DNA from: Mesocentrotus franciscanus
Taxonomy: Eukaryota > Echinodermata > Echinoidea > Camarodonta > Strongylocentrotidae
Assembly: GCA_037976565.1 (NCBI GenBank)
Contig: CP137672.1
Location: 28,360,877 to 28,424,876 of the forward strand
Direction: 5' to 3'
Length of the DNA stretch: 64,000 bases
Shown: piece after piece, positions 24,568-35,872 of the stretch
Layout of the letters: every line of letters starts with the position of its first letter
Numbering within the stretch: the stretch's first letter is position 1
Notes under the pieces: model-generated
Told to the model about the DNA's origin: nothing
What the model saw: the letters and a program-made list of their open reading frames with translations, nothing else
Database searches by the model: none
Program-made: the position numbers and the translations under genes

Positions 24568-24829
24568 GCATACTAAATCCTGCAGTGTGTTCCAACAAAA
24601 CTGCAGTGGCTAAGAACTATGATAAATTGCTGAGTGGAATTTTATCTACTCTGGTCATATGCTTTTGGAATGCTTGATATGTTTACAGGTCACTATAGTT
24701 TTCCAGAAACCCTCAAGTTAAAACTTGAGTAGCCAAGAAAAAAATGACAAAATGCTGAATGGATTTGTATTTTTGATGTCTGTATGTCTGAAATTATTAT
24801 GCTGATATTTACCACTGTTCTTATTCCAG
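24568..24829 (+). pseudogene. Two decayed partial copies of SPATA22 exon 6 with its 3' splice region
   Basis: Copy A (exon-like part from about 24568) repeats the exon's TGTGTTCCAAC.AAACTG and TGGC.AAGAA text and the upstream ATTATGCTGATAT, but its acceptor AG is lost. Copy B (exon-like part from about 24707) keeps TTTTCCAG and GTAGCCAAGAAA but has lost the middle. The functional exon follows at 24830. Spacing is about 139 and 123 bp. Neither copy has a donor site. Confidence 0.75.
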
Positions 24830-24930
24830 GCATCCTAAACTCAGCTGTGTGTTCCAATGAAACTGGACTGGCCAAGAAATTCACATTGAAGGATGGCAAT
24901 CATACACTTCAGTGCATCTTTTATGAGACA
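24830..24930 (+). CDS. SPATA22: SPATA22 coding exon 6
   Basis: The acceptor TTATTCCAG is followed by GC, completing Gly. It reads ILNSAVCSNETGLAKKFTLK, then DGNHTLQCIFYET, ending in phase 0 before GTAAGT. It corresponds to the human segment LDSAV...FLMRDGKNTLPCVFYE, part of the OB-related domain. Confidence 0.93.
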
Positions 24931-25579
24931 GTAAGTTGTTATGCAAATAAAATGAATTAAATTTATCACATTATCATTTGACTTAAAGGGAACCATTCAC
25001 CAAAATTTCTTTTGTTCTGTATGTTTGGGTTCCATGCTTGTATCACATCAGCAGTATGTATCACTACTGTAAAGAGATAATGCAAAGATATTATTGTAGA
25101 TATTGCAGATGGAGAGATATCACTGGAAATATATTATAATTGAATATAAATGTGGCCTTTGCACAGTCTAGTCTATGCACTTGTATACAATTGGGCTTGT
25201 TCCGCAGAAGCTGACTCCAAGTCAACTTCTGTGCAGCCTTAATTAGTATAAAATATCTTTATCCCTGCATGCTCTTTGATTGCTAATTTGAAGGTATCAT
25301 TGTTTTCCGAGATATCTTTTTGTCACTTGTCCTCTCTAAGTTTTTGAGGCATTCTTTACTCCAAAATCAGAAATTGAGTGATGTACATGTATGATACTTT
25401 TAGGAATGGTCAACAATTTTCTCAGTAAAAATGTATATGATTGACAAAAAGTCCATGCCATGCCAGTCGTGATTTTACTACACAAAAAAGAAAGTGGATA
25501 CTCTAATTAATTGTTAATTTTTAAAATCTAAATTATCAAAAAAACAAATGAAATATGTATCAGACTAAGGGAGAACTAA

Positions 25580-26022
25580 GACCCCGTTCTCACTCACTTT
25601 GAAAGTGGTCTTAGTTAGACCGCTCCAGAGGAACGGTTTGCGAGGGTTCACACTCCGAGCAGTTTTTTATGGCTCAAACCGCTCCACGAGTCAAAGTGGT
25701 CTTGTTGCTATGGCAGCTCAGGTCAGCGGGTAAATTTTTTCACGCGCGGAATACTAAGCGTATGTACCGTACTACATGTTTCGCACGCAACGTCACTAGA
25801 CCACTTCCGCTCAAAGTACGCCCGCTCACACTCGCACGTTAGAGCGCTCCAAACCGCTCTTAATAAGACCCGTTCCTCAAGACCACCTCCCGAGGTGGTC
25901 TTCTGGAGTGGTCCAGAAGTCCACTTCCTGGACCACTTTGACCGTTCTCACTCACCTAAGAACCGCTCCTGAGGAACGGGTCTTAGTTAGACCGCTCCAA
26001 CAAAGTGAATGAGAACGGGGTC
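25580..26022. mobile_element. PIF/Harbinger-like MITE in SPATA22 intron 6
   Basis: The ends GACCCCGTTCTCACTCACTT and AAAGTGAATGAGAACGGGGTC are inverted and flanked by TAA (25577-25579 and 26023-26025), the 3-bp TWA duplication of PIF/Harbinger. The interior repeats GACCACTTTG, AGACCGCTCC and GAGGAACGG in both orientations. Confidence 0.78.
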
Positions 26023-26854
26023 TAATAATCTACCAACATCAACCAAGATCAAGTTTTGACCTTTCACACTTGGATGGGCACATTCATTTAACTGTTCGAA
26101 GGTCTGATGAAGAAAATTGCCAAAAAAAGAGCAAGTAGCCATTCAAATGTTGATGAACATTTGAATCTGTAAGACATTCTTGTTCAACAATGAAAACAAA
26201 TAATAAGAAACAATGAGGATTGAGCTCTGGATGTCAACTGTATTCGCAGGACTGCATGGTTTTGACAAGCAAAGTCAAGATGCCTCTCCTGTCCACCTAC
26301 GATAGTGTTGGAAGAGCAATATATAGGACACCTCCTGATCCCCATTTGAATGGCCAGATGCCCCATTTTTGCAATTTTTTTTTCAGAGACTCATTTATTG
26401 TTAAATGGATATGCTCACTTATGCATGCATGGTATGATTCCAAATGCATATCATCTTAAAGAGGATTATTTTATGTAATTGATTTTGACATATATGGATG
26501 ATAAGTTCATATTAAGTTTATATATATATTTTTCTTCTAAATATACAAATATTTACCTTTTAAGTTATATTTCTTTTGTAATTTAATTTAATATTGTGTT
26601 TGCCTTTACAGGGGCCTTATTTACAAGCACAAATGTTTATTCGTTGTCTTGATTTGTGTATTGTATAATGTTTAGTAGCGAATATATTTCATATTTTTTA
26701 TTAAAAAAAAAAGGGTCAACCTTTATATAAGGATTATGTTTCCTTTCAGGTTGCAACCTATTCAGTTTATTTTATGTCTTTGTCTAATATGTTCTTAATG
26801 TGTGTTTTATGTTATATATTTGATTGTTATATGAAATGTTGTCTTTTTAACTGA

Positions 26855-26973
26855 ATGAAATAAATTGAATTGAATTGAAGTTGCTTAGAGGTCCTGGCCT
26901 ATTATGTATTCTGTATTTATGATTTGCAATTTTTGTTATGATTCCAAATAAATTGAATTGAATTGAATTGAAA
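26855..26973 (+). repeat. (TTGAA)n tails, possible LINE 3' ends
   Basis: AATAAATTGAATTGAATTGAA occurs twice (about 26859-26880 and 26947-26972). Short A/TTGAA microsatellites end many CR1/L2-type LINE copies. The upstream sequence is not recognisable, so this is suggestive only. Confidence 0.4.
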
Positions 26974-27270
26974 ATATTTATTTTAAAATCTCAACTATCA
27001 GTAGTGTCCACTATCTTTTTTTGCAGAAACTTTTGCAAGTCTCAACTATTTGTGAATTTTAAAAACATTTCATGTGCACAAAAATATCTGGTTTTACAGT
27101 ACCTTGATTCTATGCAATCATATTTTTATGACTCCATACAACAATTAATGATTAATAAACTATGATAACGTGCACATAAATCTATTCCCTATAAAAATAA
27201 TTGGTATTGTATGAATTATGTATCTATTGAAATAACGTGAAGACCAATCTCTTTATGTTTGTATCCATAG

Positions 27271-27468
27271 GACCGTCCACTAGGCCCGCTGACTAGGGGC
27301 CAGTGCCTCCGTACTGTTGGCAACATACTGCCCAAAGAGGGCGTCTTTCGCTGCGTGTCTGTCCGTCCAGCAACACTGTCTGAACAGAAGGTGATGAGAA
27401 GCATGGTGGCTGCATGCGATAGGGGTGTCAGAGAGAGGCTAACCGCTGCCACAGGTGTAGAGCCATAG
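27271..27468 (+). CDS. SPATA22: SPATA22 coding exon 7 (terminal)
   Basis: After the acceptor GTATCCATAG it reads DRPLGPLTRGQCLRTVGNIL, then PKEGVFRCVSVRPATLSEQK and VMRSMVAACDRGVRERL, ending at TAG (27466-27468). It matches the human C-terminus (LPRLIRGRVHRCVGNY...FQCVSVRPASVSEQK). The protein extends about ten residues past the conserved block. Confidence 0.93.
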   Translation, partial: DRPLGPLTRGQCLRTVGNILPKEGVFRCVSVRPATLSEQKVMRSMVAACDRGVRERLTAATGVEP

Positions 27469-27902
27469 AAGATTCATTAGAGGTTGTATAAAGCCTTGTT
27501 CGCATTAGCAACATTATAAACTGCACTATATCTGATGATCGACACGCAGTAGAACGAGTATGCATAGGACCTTTCTTGCATGCCGCTACATTATCATCAC
27601 CACATGCCATTTATTTAGTACACACACACATATAACCAAGGGGGTGCTTACAGCAGCATTTGTGAACAAGCCTTTATAGTTAGCCCCCCTCCCCTCAAAA
27701 TTTGTCCCACAAATCTATTTTCTGAGAGCTTTGTTAAATTTTTAAAAAAATGACTGGGGGCTTGTTTGGGGAGATCTTTTGGCATAATTTGACAATTTGA
27801 TGATTGCTGTGTACCTTTGTCACATTTGCAAAATCTGAGGGGTCTAAAAAAAAAATTTGCTCCATGACCCCCGGTATAAAAATGGTCTAGTGACGCCTCT
27901 GA

Positions 27903-27950
27903 TCAAGGAGAGCATGAGAGGCTGACTGCTAAAGGTATAGTCTTAGAAGA
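27903..27950 (+). pseudogene. Partial copy of the SPATA22 terminal exon tail
   Basis: GAGCATGAGAGGCTGACTGC, then TAAAGGTATAG and CTTAGAAGAT, follows the order of the real exon end (GTCAGAGAGAGGCTAACCGC, then ACAGGTGTAGAGCCATAGAAGAT). It lies about 480 bp downstream and is diverged. Confidence 0.5.
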
Positions 27951-29238
27951 TATGTACATAGTTTCATTAATTTCATTTGACGTGTATAAATTCAGTATAT
28001 ATTATCAACAATCTACATGTATTATATGTTTATAATAATATATAACAGGTATTTATTTAGAGAGTATTCAATCGTCTGAAATGCTTTCTTGTGATGATCA
28101 AAAGTCACAGTCAGAAGGATATGATGCTATGTATTTTGTTTGCCTGACAAATGTACATGAAGGTTTACGTGTACAGATTTGATGGATTAATATAGCTAGT
28201 TTTTTTGACAGTGTGGTTATATACAAAAATATTATATTACCAGAAAGTTTTTGCTTGCACAGCCAGTGATCCAGATTCATGCAGGTTCATGTTGTAAAAT
28301 AATTGAATTACCACATTGAATTTCTTCAATGTGCAAAAGTTTCTTCAAATATGAATGACTGTTCTTCAGAAATTGCAAAAGCTTCTGGTTTTAGAGAATT
28401 TAAAGCCTTTTAGAATTGCACTTATTTGCCTATCCATTAATCAAAAGTAAGAGAAAAACTAAACATTGATTTCAATTGACACTTAAGTGGATTATGAAGT
28501 AAGAAATAAAGTGAAGTCTGAAAAACCTCTGCACCATGATATGGGGGTGAATAGGAATAAACATTTTGAGAAGTTGATACATGTATGTACAATTTTGTTA
28601 CTCCATTTTACTTTTTTCGTGAATAATAGAAAAGAAAAAGAGTATCATTCCTGAGCAGTTTTATAGCACCGTATGTATTAAAGTAATTCATAAAATTATG
28701 TTTAAAAAAACAAAAAAACAAACAAACATACTAATTGAATATGGTTGAATATTCTTTTATTTCAAACATCACATATTACTTGAAGTCTTGAACATGTACA
28801 TAGGAAATGACATTTACAGAATTACAAGAAAAGTGTGAAAAATTAGATTTTCTGATGTTTCCCCCTGATTTTTTGAAAATAATTTAGTAAGGGTATACAT
28901 ATCAAGTATCTACCTGCTTTAGTTATTAAATACTTTTGAAAATCTGATAAAACAAGTAAGTCTTAGAAGTTAGAACCAACAGTTCTAAATCAGTAATTTC
29001 TGTTAGTTAATTATGGTAAATAACTACTGTATAAATTACATGTATATTAAGGACTGTGTGACATAAAGGTGTTTCAGATAATGCTTTTCTAAACATATAT
29101 GTATACTATTGATTGCTTCCTCCTCATCAGTTTAAATAAAACAATTGGATTGACACCAAGCATGAAGTTTATTCTTGTTGCCTTTCAAAACAGCAGCATT
29201 ATCAAATAACAAGTATATATCTTGTCAGTATAATCTAG

Positions 29239-29437
29239 ACCTGCCAACCATTCCTGTTTTGGAGGAAAGATTCCTCAATTTGGCCTTCAGACTGATGTTT
29301 TTAGGAACCTTAGATTCCTCTCTTTTTCTGAAATCTTCTGTGTACACGTACATGTATAAGGATGCAATATACATTGCATTCCCCTATTTTTGCCTAGACA
29401 GATTTCCTGTGTTTTTTTCTGTGCAAGGTTGGCAGGT
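29239..29437. mobile_element. MITE with ACCTGCCAACC termini, copy 1
   Basis: The ends ACCTGCCAACC and GGTTGGCAGGT are perfect inverted repeats. The interior has TTTTGGAGGAA. A related element lies at 47746-47874. Confidence 0.65.
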
Positions 29438-30063
29438 TAAAACTCTAGTTTGATCGTATACTCTGCCCAAAAAAGTAAGTTCCCTTGACATTTTAGTGAT
29501 ATATTATGGCCCAAATAATATTTCATAAAATTTTGTCATACACACAACGCAAAGTATGTAACTTCCCCTATCCACAGTTTGTTTATTTTAAACCTATTGA
29601 TTATGTTTTCATAAAGAAATCAAGGGTTTTTATTGCAGTCGGCACTAGAAAAAAAGTTGCACTTCATGTTACACCACCAAATTCTGGGTGAACATGAGGT
29701 ACTGTTTTCATTCTTTTGCTTATGTACAACTTGTAATTCAAAGTCATGAAATAGCATGTTATAAAATGTGATTTGAAAGCAGTTTCATGACCTTTGAATG
29801 ACAAATCTCATGCCTGTACAAAAGATGGGGGAAGAAAAGAAAAAACACAGGTACCATCTGAAATAAAAAGTGAAACCATAATTTCACAGTGAAAGCATCA
29901 TCAACTGTTCACAAATTACCAATCAAATTGTGCCTAAGAAAGCTCTGCATATTTAACTGTTTGATAAACAAATTTCATCAAACATTGCTCAATCATATCA
30001 AAAAGTGCTAGGTGCACCTTCCTTTATATTTTAAATTTTTATTTGCAGTGTGGTCATGAAATT

Positions 30064-30150
30064 AGGGTTTGGGTAAGGGTTGCCAATGTTTTAGTTTTAA
30101 GTTTAGGGATAGGGTTAGGGTAAGGGTTATGAATAGGGTTGAGGTCCAGG
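30064..30150 (+). repeat. Degenerate telomere-like tract
   Basis: GGGTTTGGGTAAGGGTT and GGGATAGGGTTAGGGTAAGG are imperfect TTAGGG-type repeats. A reversed tract lies at about 54250-54350. These are interspersed, not chromosome ends. Confidence 0.6.
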
Positions 30151-30487
30151 GTGAAAGTTAGACATTCAGTTGGGATAGGAAATTACTGCTAAACAATAGT
30201 GACAGGAGCAAGTGTCGTAAAACGGCTCGGATGTCTATAGATTAGGAAAAAAGGTATATTCATACATGGGGAAAGAGGTATATTTACAAATTTACAATCA
30301 CTAAAATGTTATCATCATGACTTGACACTGGTATCTCTAGACTTGTATATGACTCCCCTGCTCTTCAATTCTTGCTTCATGCCTTTGGGTAGCTCCCCCG
30401 TTACAGACACTGCATAACATCCTTTAACACAGCGATCTAGAAGAGAAGATAGGGAAATGATTATAAGCTTTGGCCAGAAAAAGTGAA

Positions 30488-31698
30488 TATTATAGTTATA
30501 TCGACTGCTACGAGAGGACTAGCTGTTTCTATACGCCCTCGGCGCGCCGCCCACCCAGGCGCGCCTCGGGGTGATAGCAGGGGATTCAACTATCCCACGA
30601 GCCAGTATAGAAACAGCTAGTCCTCGAGTATTAAAGCAGTCGATATGACTTTTATATGCCGAATTAAAACAAAAATCTACCAAGAATTCTTACCTTAGCC
30701 TTTTAGTGAGTAAAAATTTGTTAAAACATCACAGAAAATCTGAAACACTGTCTGTTAATCTTCGCTTAAAAATGAGTGAAAGTTTCAATCATTTGGGAAT
30801 CGCAGACAAAGTGCACTGTATGGCGTCCGTGCTCGCACGTAGACAAGTTTAACACGCAAACCAATGGGGATCGCAGTAAACCAATGGGAATCGCAGGATA
30901 ATGAGGATGAGGGTAGAAACTTTTAACTAGGCCCTGTGGGCTATTGCTATGCCCTGTGAGTTGGGCATGGCTTGAAATCACGACTCCAATTTCGACCAAT
31001 CAGATGGCTAGATTTCTAAAGTGAGGTATATAATGTTATATTGGGACCTGTAACACAAAGCATAGCAATTGATTGTACATCATGGTCAATTGCAAAATGG
31101 CAATCACTTGCCAACTTATCTTTGTGTTACATTGCCTGGGATAGTATTCTGAAGAGAATATCACCTTTTATATGCCTCACTTTAGAAATCTAGCCATCTG
31201 ATTGGTCGAAATTGGAGTCGTGATTTTAGCCATGCCCCGCCTACCAGTCAATAGTCTTTTAAAAAGTGCCCTCATATCCGCCTACTACATTGGTTTACGT
31301 GTTAAAATTGTCTTTGTGCAAGCGCGGACACCATACAGTGCTTTTTGTCTGCGATTCCCAAATGATTGAAACTTTCAGTCATTTTTCCAGCGAAGATTAA
31401 CAGACAGTGTCTCAGATTGTCTGTGATGTTTTAACCAATCTTTACTCAATAAAAGGATAAGGTAAGAATTCTTGGTAGATTTTTGTTTCAATTTGGCATA
31501 TAAAAGACATATCGACTGCTTTAATATTCGAGGACTGGCTGTTTCTTTACTGGCTCGCGAGAAAGTTGAATCCACTGCCATCACCCCGTCGGAGCGCCGC
31601 CCACCCAGGCTTGCCTCGGTTGATAGCAGCGGATTCAACTTCCCCTTGAGCGTATAAAAACAGCCAGTCCTCTCGTAGCAGTCGATATATCTATATTA
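30488..31698. repeat. 1.2-kb palindrome with hairpin ends
   Basis: The left arm (30488 to about 31020) and right arm (about 31180-31698) are inverted copies. Shared blocks include ATATCGACTGC, TACCAAGAATTCTTACCTTA (left), TTTGGGAATCGCAGACAAA-like text and CTAGCCATCTGATTGGTCGA (right). The ~150-bp centre is unique. Each arm end is itself a hairpin (GGACTAGCTGTTTCTATA and its complement at 30516-30622). No transposase was seen. Probably a foldback-type or long-TIR element. Confidence 0.8.
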
Positions 31699-32093
31699 TG
31701 TTATCAAAACATCATTAAAAAAAAAAAAAAAATAGTACAAGTCATCAATTGATGTTTGCGAAAGCTGGCTGCTTTCATGTAAAGTTGAAAGAGAAATCTG
31801 GGAAAGCACCAAAGACAAGTGTTGATTTCGCACAAATTCAGTTTGTTACGACAATTAACATTGTTTCCCCTAAAACAATTTTCAGAAAAAAGGCCTGGGA
31901 CCTTGTAAATACTACAAATGACCCCAAATATCCACTGATAGATTAAACTTGGAGAAGTCCTTTTTTATGCATGTCATGGAGGTGCTTCTTGTCAAACACT
32001 CGTTTACCCCTTATGAAGAAAATAAAACCGTGCCTGGCGTGCCAACTGTGTATCACCATGAAACACACTATTGGTACATAAGTTATAACAATG

Positions 32094-32200
32094 ATGGCTG
32101 CTGTTCAAGAGTATCTGACTGCCGTAATCTTGGAACTCGCTGGCAACGCTGCCCACGACAACAAGAAATCAATTGCATCAATTTTGAAGCATCTACCCAG
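32094..32200 (+). pseudogene. Histone H2A-derived fragment (orphon relic)
   Basis: One frame reads [20 protein letters not shown], then HDNKKSIASILKHLP. This matches the H2A-fold alpha-2/L2 region [24 protein letters not shown] found in H2A and macroH2A. Resemblance stops after the NKK motif, and nothing H2A-like precedes the methionine. It is about 35 codons long, with substitutions at normally invariant sites (Glu to Val, Arg to His). It is a non-functional relic. Solitary histone gene fragments (orphons) are known in sea urchins. Confidence 0.8.
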
Positions 32201-32584
32201 TTTTTTAACTATTGGTGCGTAAAGTTGATTACATAACTTTCATAAGCATATATCCAGTACTTATTCAACTCTGTGGGTTTTTACTATATATGGTACAAAT
32301 AATCTTCATTTGTTCATGTGCAGACTGTCTCTGCAAACTGACTTTTGGTCAGGAATACCAGTCGGGTTTGCCCCATGAGCTTGAGAAGAGGCAAAACAAG
32401 TTGGAGATTCATATGGGCTGTACGATATACATGTACATGGATCATGCAAATAGCATCCCTGGTAGGTGAACACAGGCAAACTCTTTAACTTCGGGCCTGA
32501 CTTCATTCCCTCACAAGTCTAATAAAAGAGACTGATTTCTCTTAGCGGAGGTAGCATTTATTAGTAATGTTTGAATTCAATTTT

Positions 32585-32818
32585 CGTAATGTAATCAAAT
32601 TTAAATTTAATGCACAAATCTATGTTCCTACCTTGTTACAAATTATTTCATCCACCTGTTACAAATAATTGTATTTCAAAAGTGAGAATGCGAATTGCAT
32701 TCTATAATGTTTGTCCTATTTGTAACAGGTGAATAAATTAATTTGTAACATGGCACTATAACAACAGAGATTTATGCATTCAATTTGATTATATTACGCA
32801 AACTGTCTATTTGAATAA
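32585..32818. mobile_element. MITE family A, copy 2
   Basis: GTAATGTAATCAAATTTAAA at the left and TTCAATTTGATTATATTACG at the right are inverted. It shares ATTATTTCA.CCACCTGTTAC and GTGAATAAATTAATTTGTAA-like blocks with the element at 1676-1984. Confidence 0.7.
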
Positions 32819-34312
32819 ACTGCACATTTTCGAAACACTTCCTATATTCTAGACTATGGGAATGAGAGCATTCAGTAGTCAATGGGATAAAGGACAAGGA
32901 CACTGTTCGTAAAGCCTCGTTCAGATATGATGCAGCAAAACAGCAGCGTGTTCATTTAACAATGACATAAAGTGTAAATATATGCTTCACATTTCTGTAT
33001 CTAATAGAGCTAAGTGAATCCTTAGAACCTTCGTTGCATGCAGTTGCCATATACTTAAAGAAAACATGGGGTTTTTTTTGCTGCAGTTTACCATGTCAAA
33101 TCTCAAACGAGCCTTAAGGGTACCACCTTTCACTTTAAAGTATTCAAGTCAAGTTGAGAAATAGAATGCCTTACATCACGAGAGGTAATTAGAAAAGTGA
33201 CACAATACCTAAAACAAAAGGGATATTATAAAAGGTGTCCTCTACAACATATAGATTAACCTTTTATTTCATTTACAAATATGACCATTTTTTTTCTTTC
33301 CCTGATGACATATCATTTAAAAACAATTTTCATCAAATACATGTATGTGCACAGTCACTAGACTAGAAATATTCTCTCAGTTTCCTGTCTGGCATCTACT
33401 TTAAAAAAAAAGAAGAAGACATTTCACTAATTAAAATTACCTAGAAATATAACCACACAAGAAAAAGAAGACTGAGCACTTACTAATTCTCTGCCACTTG
33501 GCTACCCAGCTGTCTTCTGGACTCATCAAAGAAATTAGGCTTGAAGAAAAAACAAAAATCAAACAAACAAAAAAGATGATTTAAACATGCTGATTTGTGG
33601 GTGCTTATCACACAATATTGTCCCATTTATTGAGCTTCTTGTAGCCAAGGGAGTTTCCACCACCAAGGCCAATTTGTATTTAATTTAATTTAATGAATAC
33701 TATATTAATATGAAGTGTTTTGGGAACAGGTTTAATAGTTAGGAGATGTACATGTACATGTATGTAGTTCGCAAGCATAAACCCTCAAGTCTTTTACAGG
33801 GTCTAAACAATCTGTGCTCCAACTCCAAAACTAGCTTCTGATATGCCAATGAAATAGAGCAGTTCCTTGTAATTAGTTTACATGACTAACCATGGTTTAC
33901 ACAAAACTAAGGCTAAAGTTTTTATAGCAAAATAATTTGGTGACAACACTGAATATGTGATGATTTGAGATGTTTAAATGAGGAAAGATGTAGTTACCCA
34001 TCAAATGTTGGACTTGTGCAATCAAAGACCATATCTCTGTTGTTTTTCATCTGTAAAAACTCTGCACAATTGTCACAGCCATCAACCTCAAATTGGTCAG
34101 CAGTCTACAAAATAAACAATACAAAAAAAAAACAAACAAAAAAACTGTCACTTGTCACTATACACAAGAACAGAAGAAATAAGTTAGAGTGTCTACAAAA
34201 TCGCCAAGATATCGGAGGCGCAATGCATTATGGGAATGTATATTGCTATACGTGGTAGCGAGAATTTACAACATAAATTCCAATTTATATCACAATTATG
34301 TTATATTTGTTT

Positions 34313-34647
34313 GATCGCTTTTTTGATAAGTCAGCTGTAAACTCCTGTGCGAGCATTAAGGTCTCGTTGTTTTTATGATTTTGTGTGTGAGTTGCAGCAC
34401 ATTCCACATTGAATTTTGAGATTGCGATATATCCAGAATTCTTTGACAATAAATTTTCTAGTTGCACGAGTATTAATTTTTGTAGTCTAAAAATTAGTAA
34501 ATGTTGCTGTCCATTTGGTAATAATTGAACTAAGTAAATTTGTGTAGAAAAAAAAACAAGTAGAATATATTGTAAGAATTCATGGATCGAATATCACATT
34601 CCTTATAATTGTAAAAATCTCCACGAACTTTGTTTTTGGTCACCCCA
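34313..34647 (+). repeat. Dispersed ~340-bp repeat, copy 2 (upstream of SMG6)
   Basis: Homologous to 17839-18182 in the same orientation, with the same ordered blocks from TTTTTTGATAAGTCAGCTGT to TTTTTGGTCACCCCA. It ends about 1.1 kb upstream of the SMG6 start codon. Confidence 0.75.
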
Positions 34648-35778
34648 TTAATCATACTCGACATCATGATCATTGATTAATTATACACACAAAACAAGTG
34701 AAAGTAAGCAGGTAAGTAAAGTTACAAATACAAGCCAATGGCAATACACAAGCCCATTATAAATAATTACTTTACAAAGTTACAATACAAGTTTAATTTA
34801 AGTAGATCGCAAAGCATGTGGTAATTGTAAAAAGTGAGACATCAGTTATCATTAGGCCTAGATCTAGATCTATTTCTCATTAAAAAAAAAAATTGAAATT
34901 AAAATGAATCAAAGAATCAATCTTGACATAATGACATGAATAAATTAGATGATTGGAAGACTCTAGAGCCCAGAGGGGCCTAGACCTAGGGTAGATATTA
35001 GATAAATCAAAAATGTATAATTTTAGCCTAGTCTAATATTAATAATATTAATATAGATATCTAGAAAAGTCTAGACAGAATATTCTAGTCAACAAATGCA
35101 AAACCATGGCATGGGCTGGCATGCCAACATCAACAATATCATTTTAAAACACAAATTCCCTGCATAGAAATGATAGATACCTTCACAAGTGAACAGACTA
35201 AACATGCCCTTAAGCCTCTCATTCCAGTAGGTACAACATCCATTTTGTCGCTATTTTGGAGTCCGTTCGTCCAAGAAACGATTAGGCCCTACTCAATCTT
35301 GCAACTAAATCAATGTACAAGCGCTGCAGCTGCTGTATGCATGTACTGTACTGTTGTACTAGCATGTACGTACCAGTGCATGCAGTGGTAATTTGTTTGT
35401 ACATAGATCAGGGAGATCTCCCTGCATAGATCTAGATCTTGTATGCTATGCACGCGCCGCATGTGTGTTTGTTGTTGTTGTCGTTTTAGTTTCGAGTGTG
35501 ACTCCAACTTAGTCTAATTTCAAGTTACAATTTAAAAAATAGTCAGGACTCAAACACGTTATATTGATCATATTTATAATTGGATCTTAAGACATAATCA
35601 TGATATTCAAATATATTTCTCCATCTTATATAACGAAAAAATAGACCTAATGTTTTTTAGATGCATCTTTAGGCCAATTAGTTTAGAAAGCATAAACCCA
35701 ACAAAAGGGTTCGATGAGTGATTCATTTCATTTATTCCATGCGCCCTCTCTCGTTCAACTGCACCGCGAAATGTGAAA

Positions 35779-35872
35779 ATGGCGACCAAAGGCAAAGTGG
35801 AAGTTGTGAAAGTTACACATGATCAGCTAAAAAGAAGGGTGGAAACTTCGAAGAAAGCAGCTGGTCATGATG
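35779..35872 (+). CDS. SMG6: SMG6 coding exon 1
   Basis: From the ATG at 35779 it reads MATKGKVEVVKVTHDQLKRR, then VETSKKAAGHD, ending in phase 1 before GTAAGA. It parallels the human start (VRISASELR.ILAT), and its phase joins exactly to exon 2. TGA lies in frame just upstream (35773-35775), supporting this start. Confidence 0.8.

Larger units (their letters stand above)
18952..27468 (+). other. SPATA22: SPATA22 gene (start codon to stop codon)
   Basis: Gene span of seven recognisable coding exons, about 405 codons, against 363 aa in human. SPATA22 is a meiotic factor that binds MEIOB and RPA on resected single-stranded DNA and is needed for homologous recombination. The C-terminal region has a fold related to RPA OB domains and mediates MEIOB binding (family knowledge). 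Identification rests on the last three exons: the ELRYWTVSRDIQGLLFFELF block, the FTLKDGNHTLQCIFYE strand pair and the VSVRPATLSEQK signature near the C-terminus, all with close human counterparts. The N-terminal exon also has the conserved basic start (FNKRKRPRQAL). Exon phases join cleanly from exon 2 onward; the exon 1/2 junction is uncertain. Large introns carry a higher-order tandem repeat and a Harbinger-like MITE. Confidence 0.9.
27469..30487 (+). other. SPATA22 3' flank and intergenic sequence
   Basis: It contains a partial copy of the end of SPATA22 exon 7 (about 27903-27950), a MITE (29239-29437) and a degenerate telomere-like GGGTTAGGG tract (about 30064-30150). An AATAAA at 28505-28510 is a possible polyadenylation signal, but none lies close to the stop codon. 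No other gene was recognised. Confidence 0.45.
31699..35778 (+). other. Intergenic sequence between SPATA22 and SMG6
   Basis: It holds a histone H2A-derived fragment (32094-32200), a MITE (32585-32818), a second copy of the ~340-bp upstream repeat (34313-34647), and AGATCT/CTAGAT-rich strings near 34860-35440. The SMG6 promoter and 5' UTR should lie in the last few hundred bases; no TATA-like element was convincing. Confidence 0.5.

Noticed and set aside
30064..30150. Chromosome end (telomere)
   Set aside because: The TTAGGG-like tract is short, degenerate and flanked by ordinary sequence on both sides. A similar tract lies inside an SMG6 intron.
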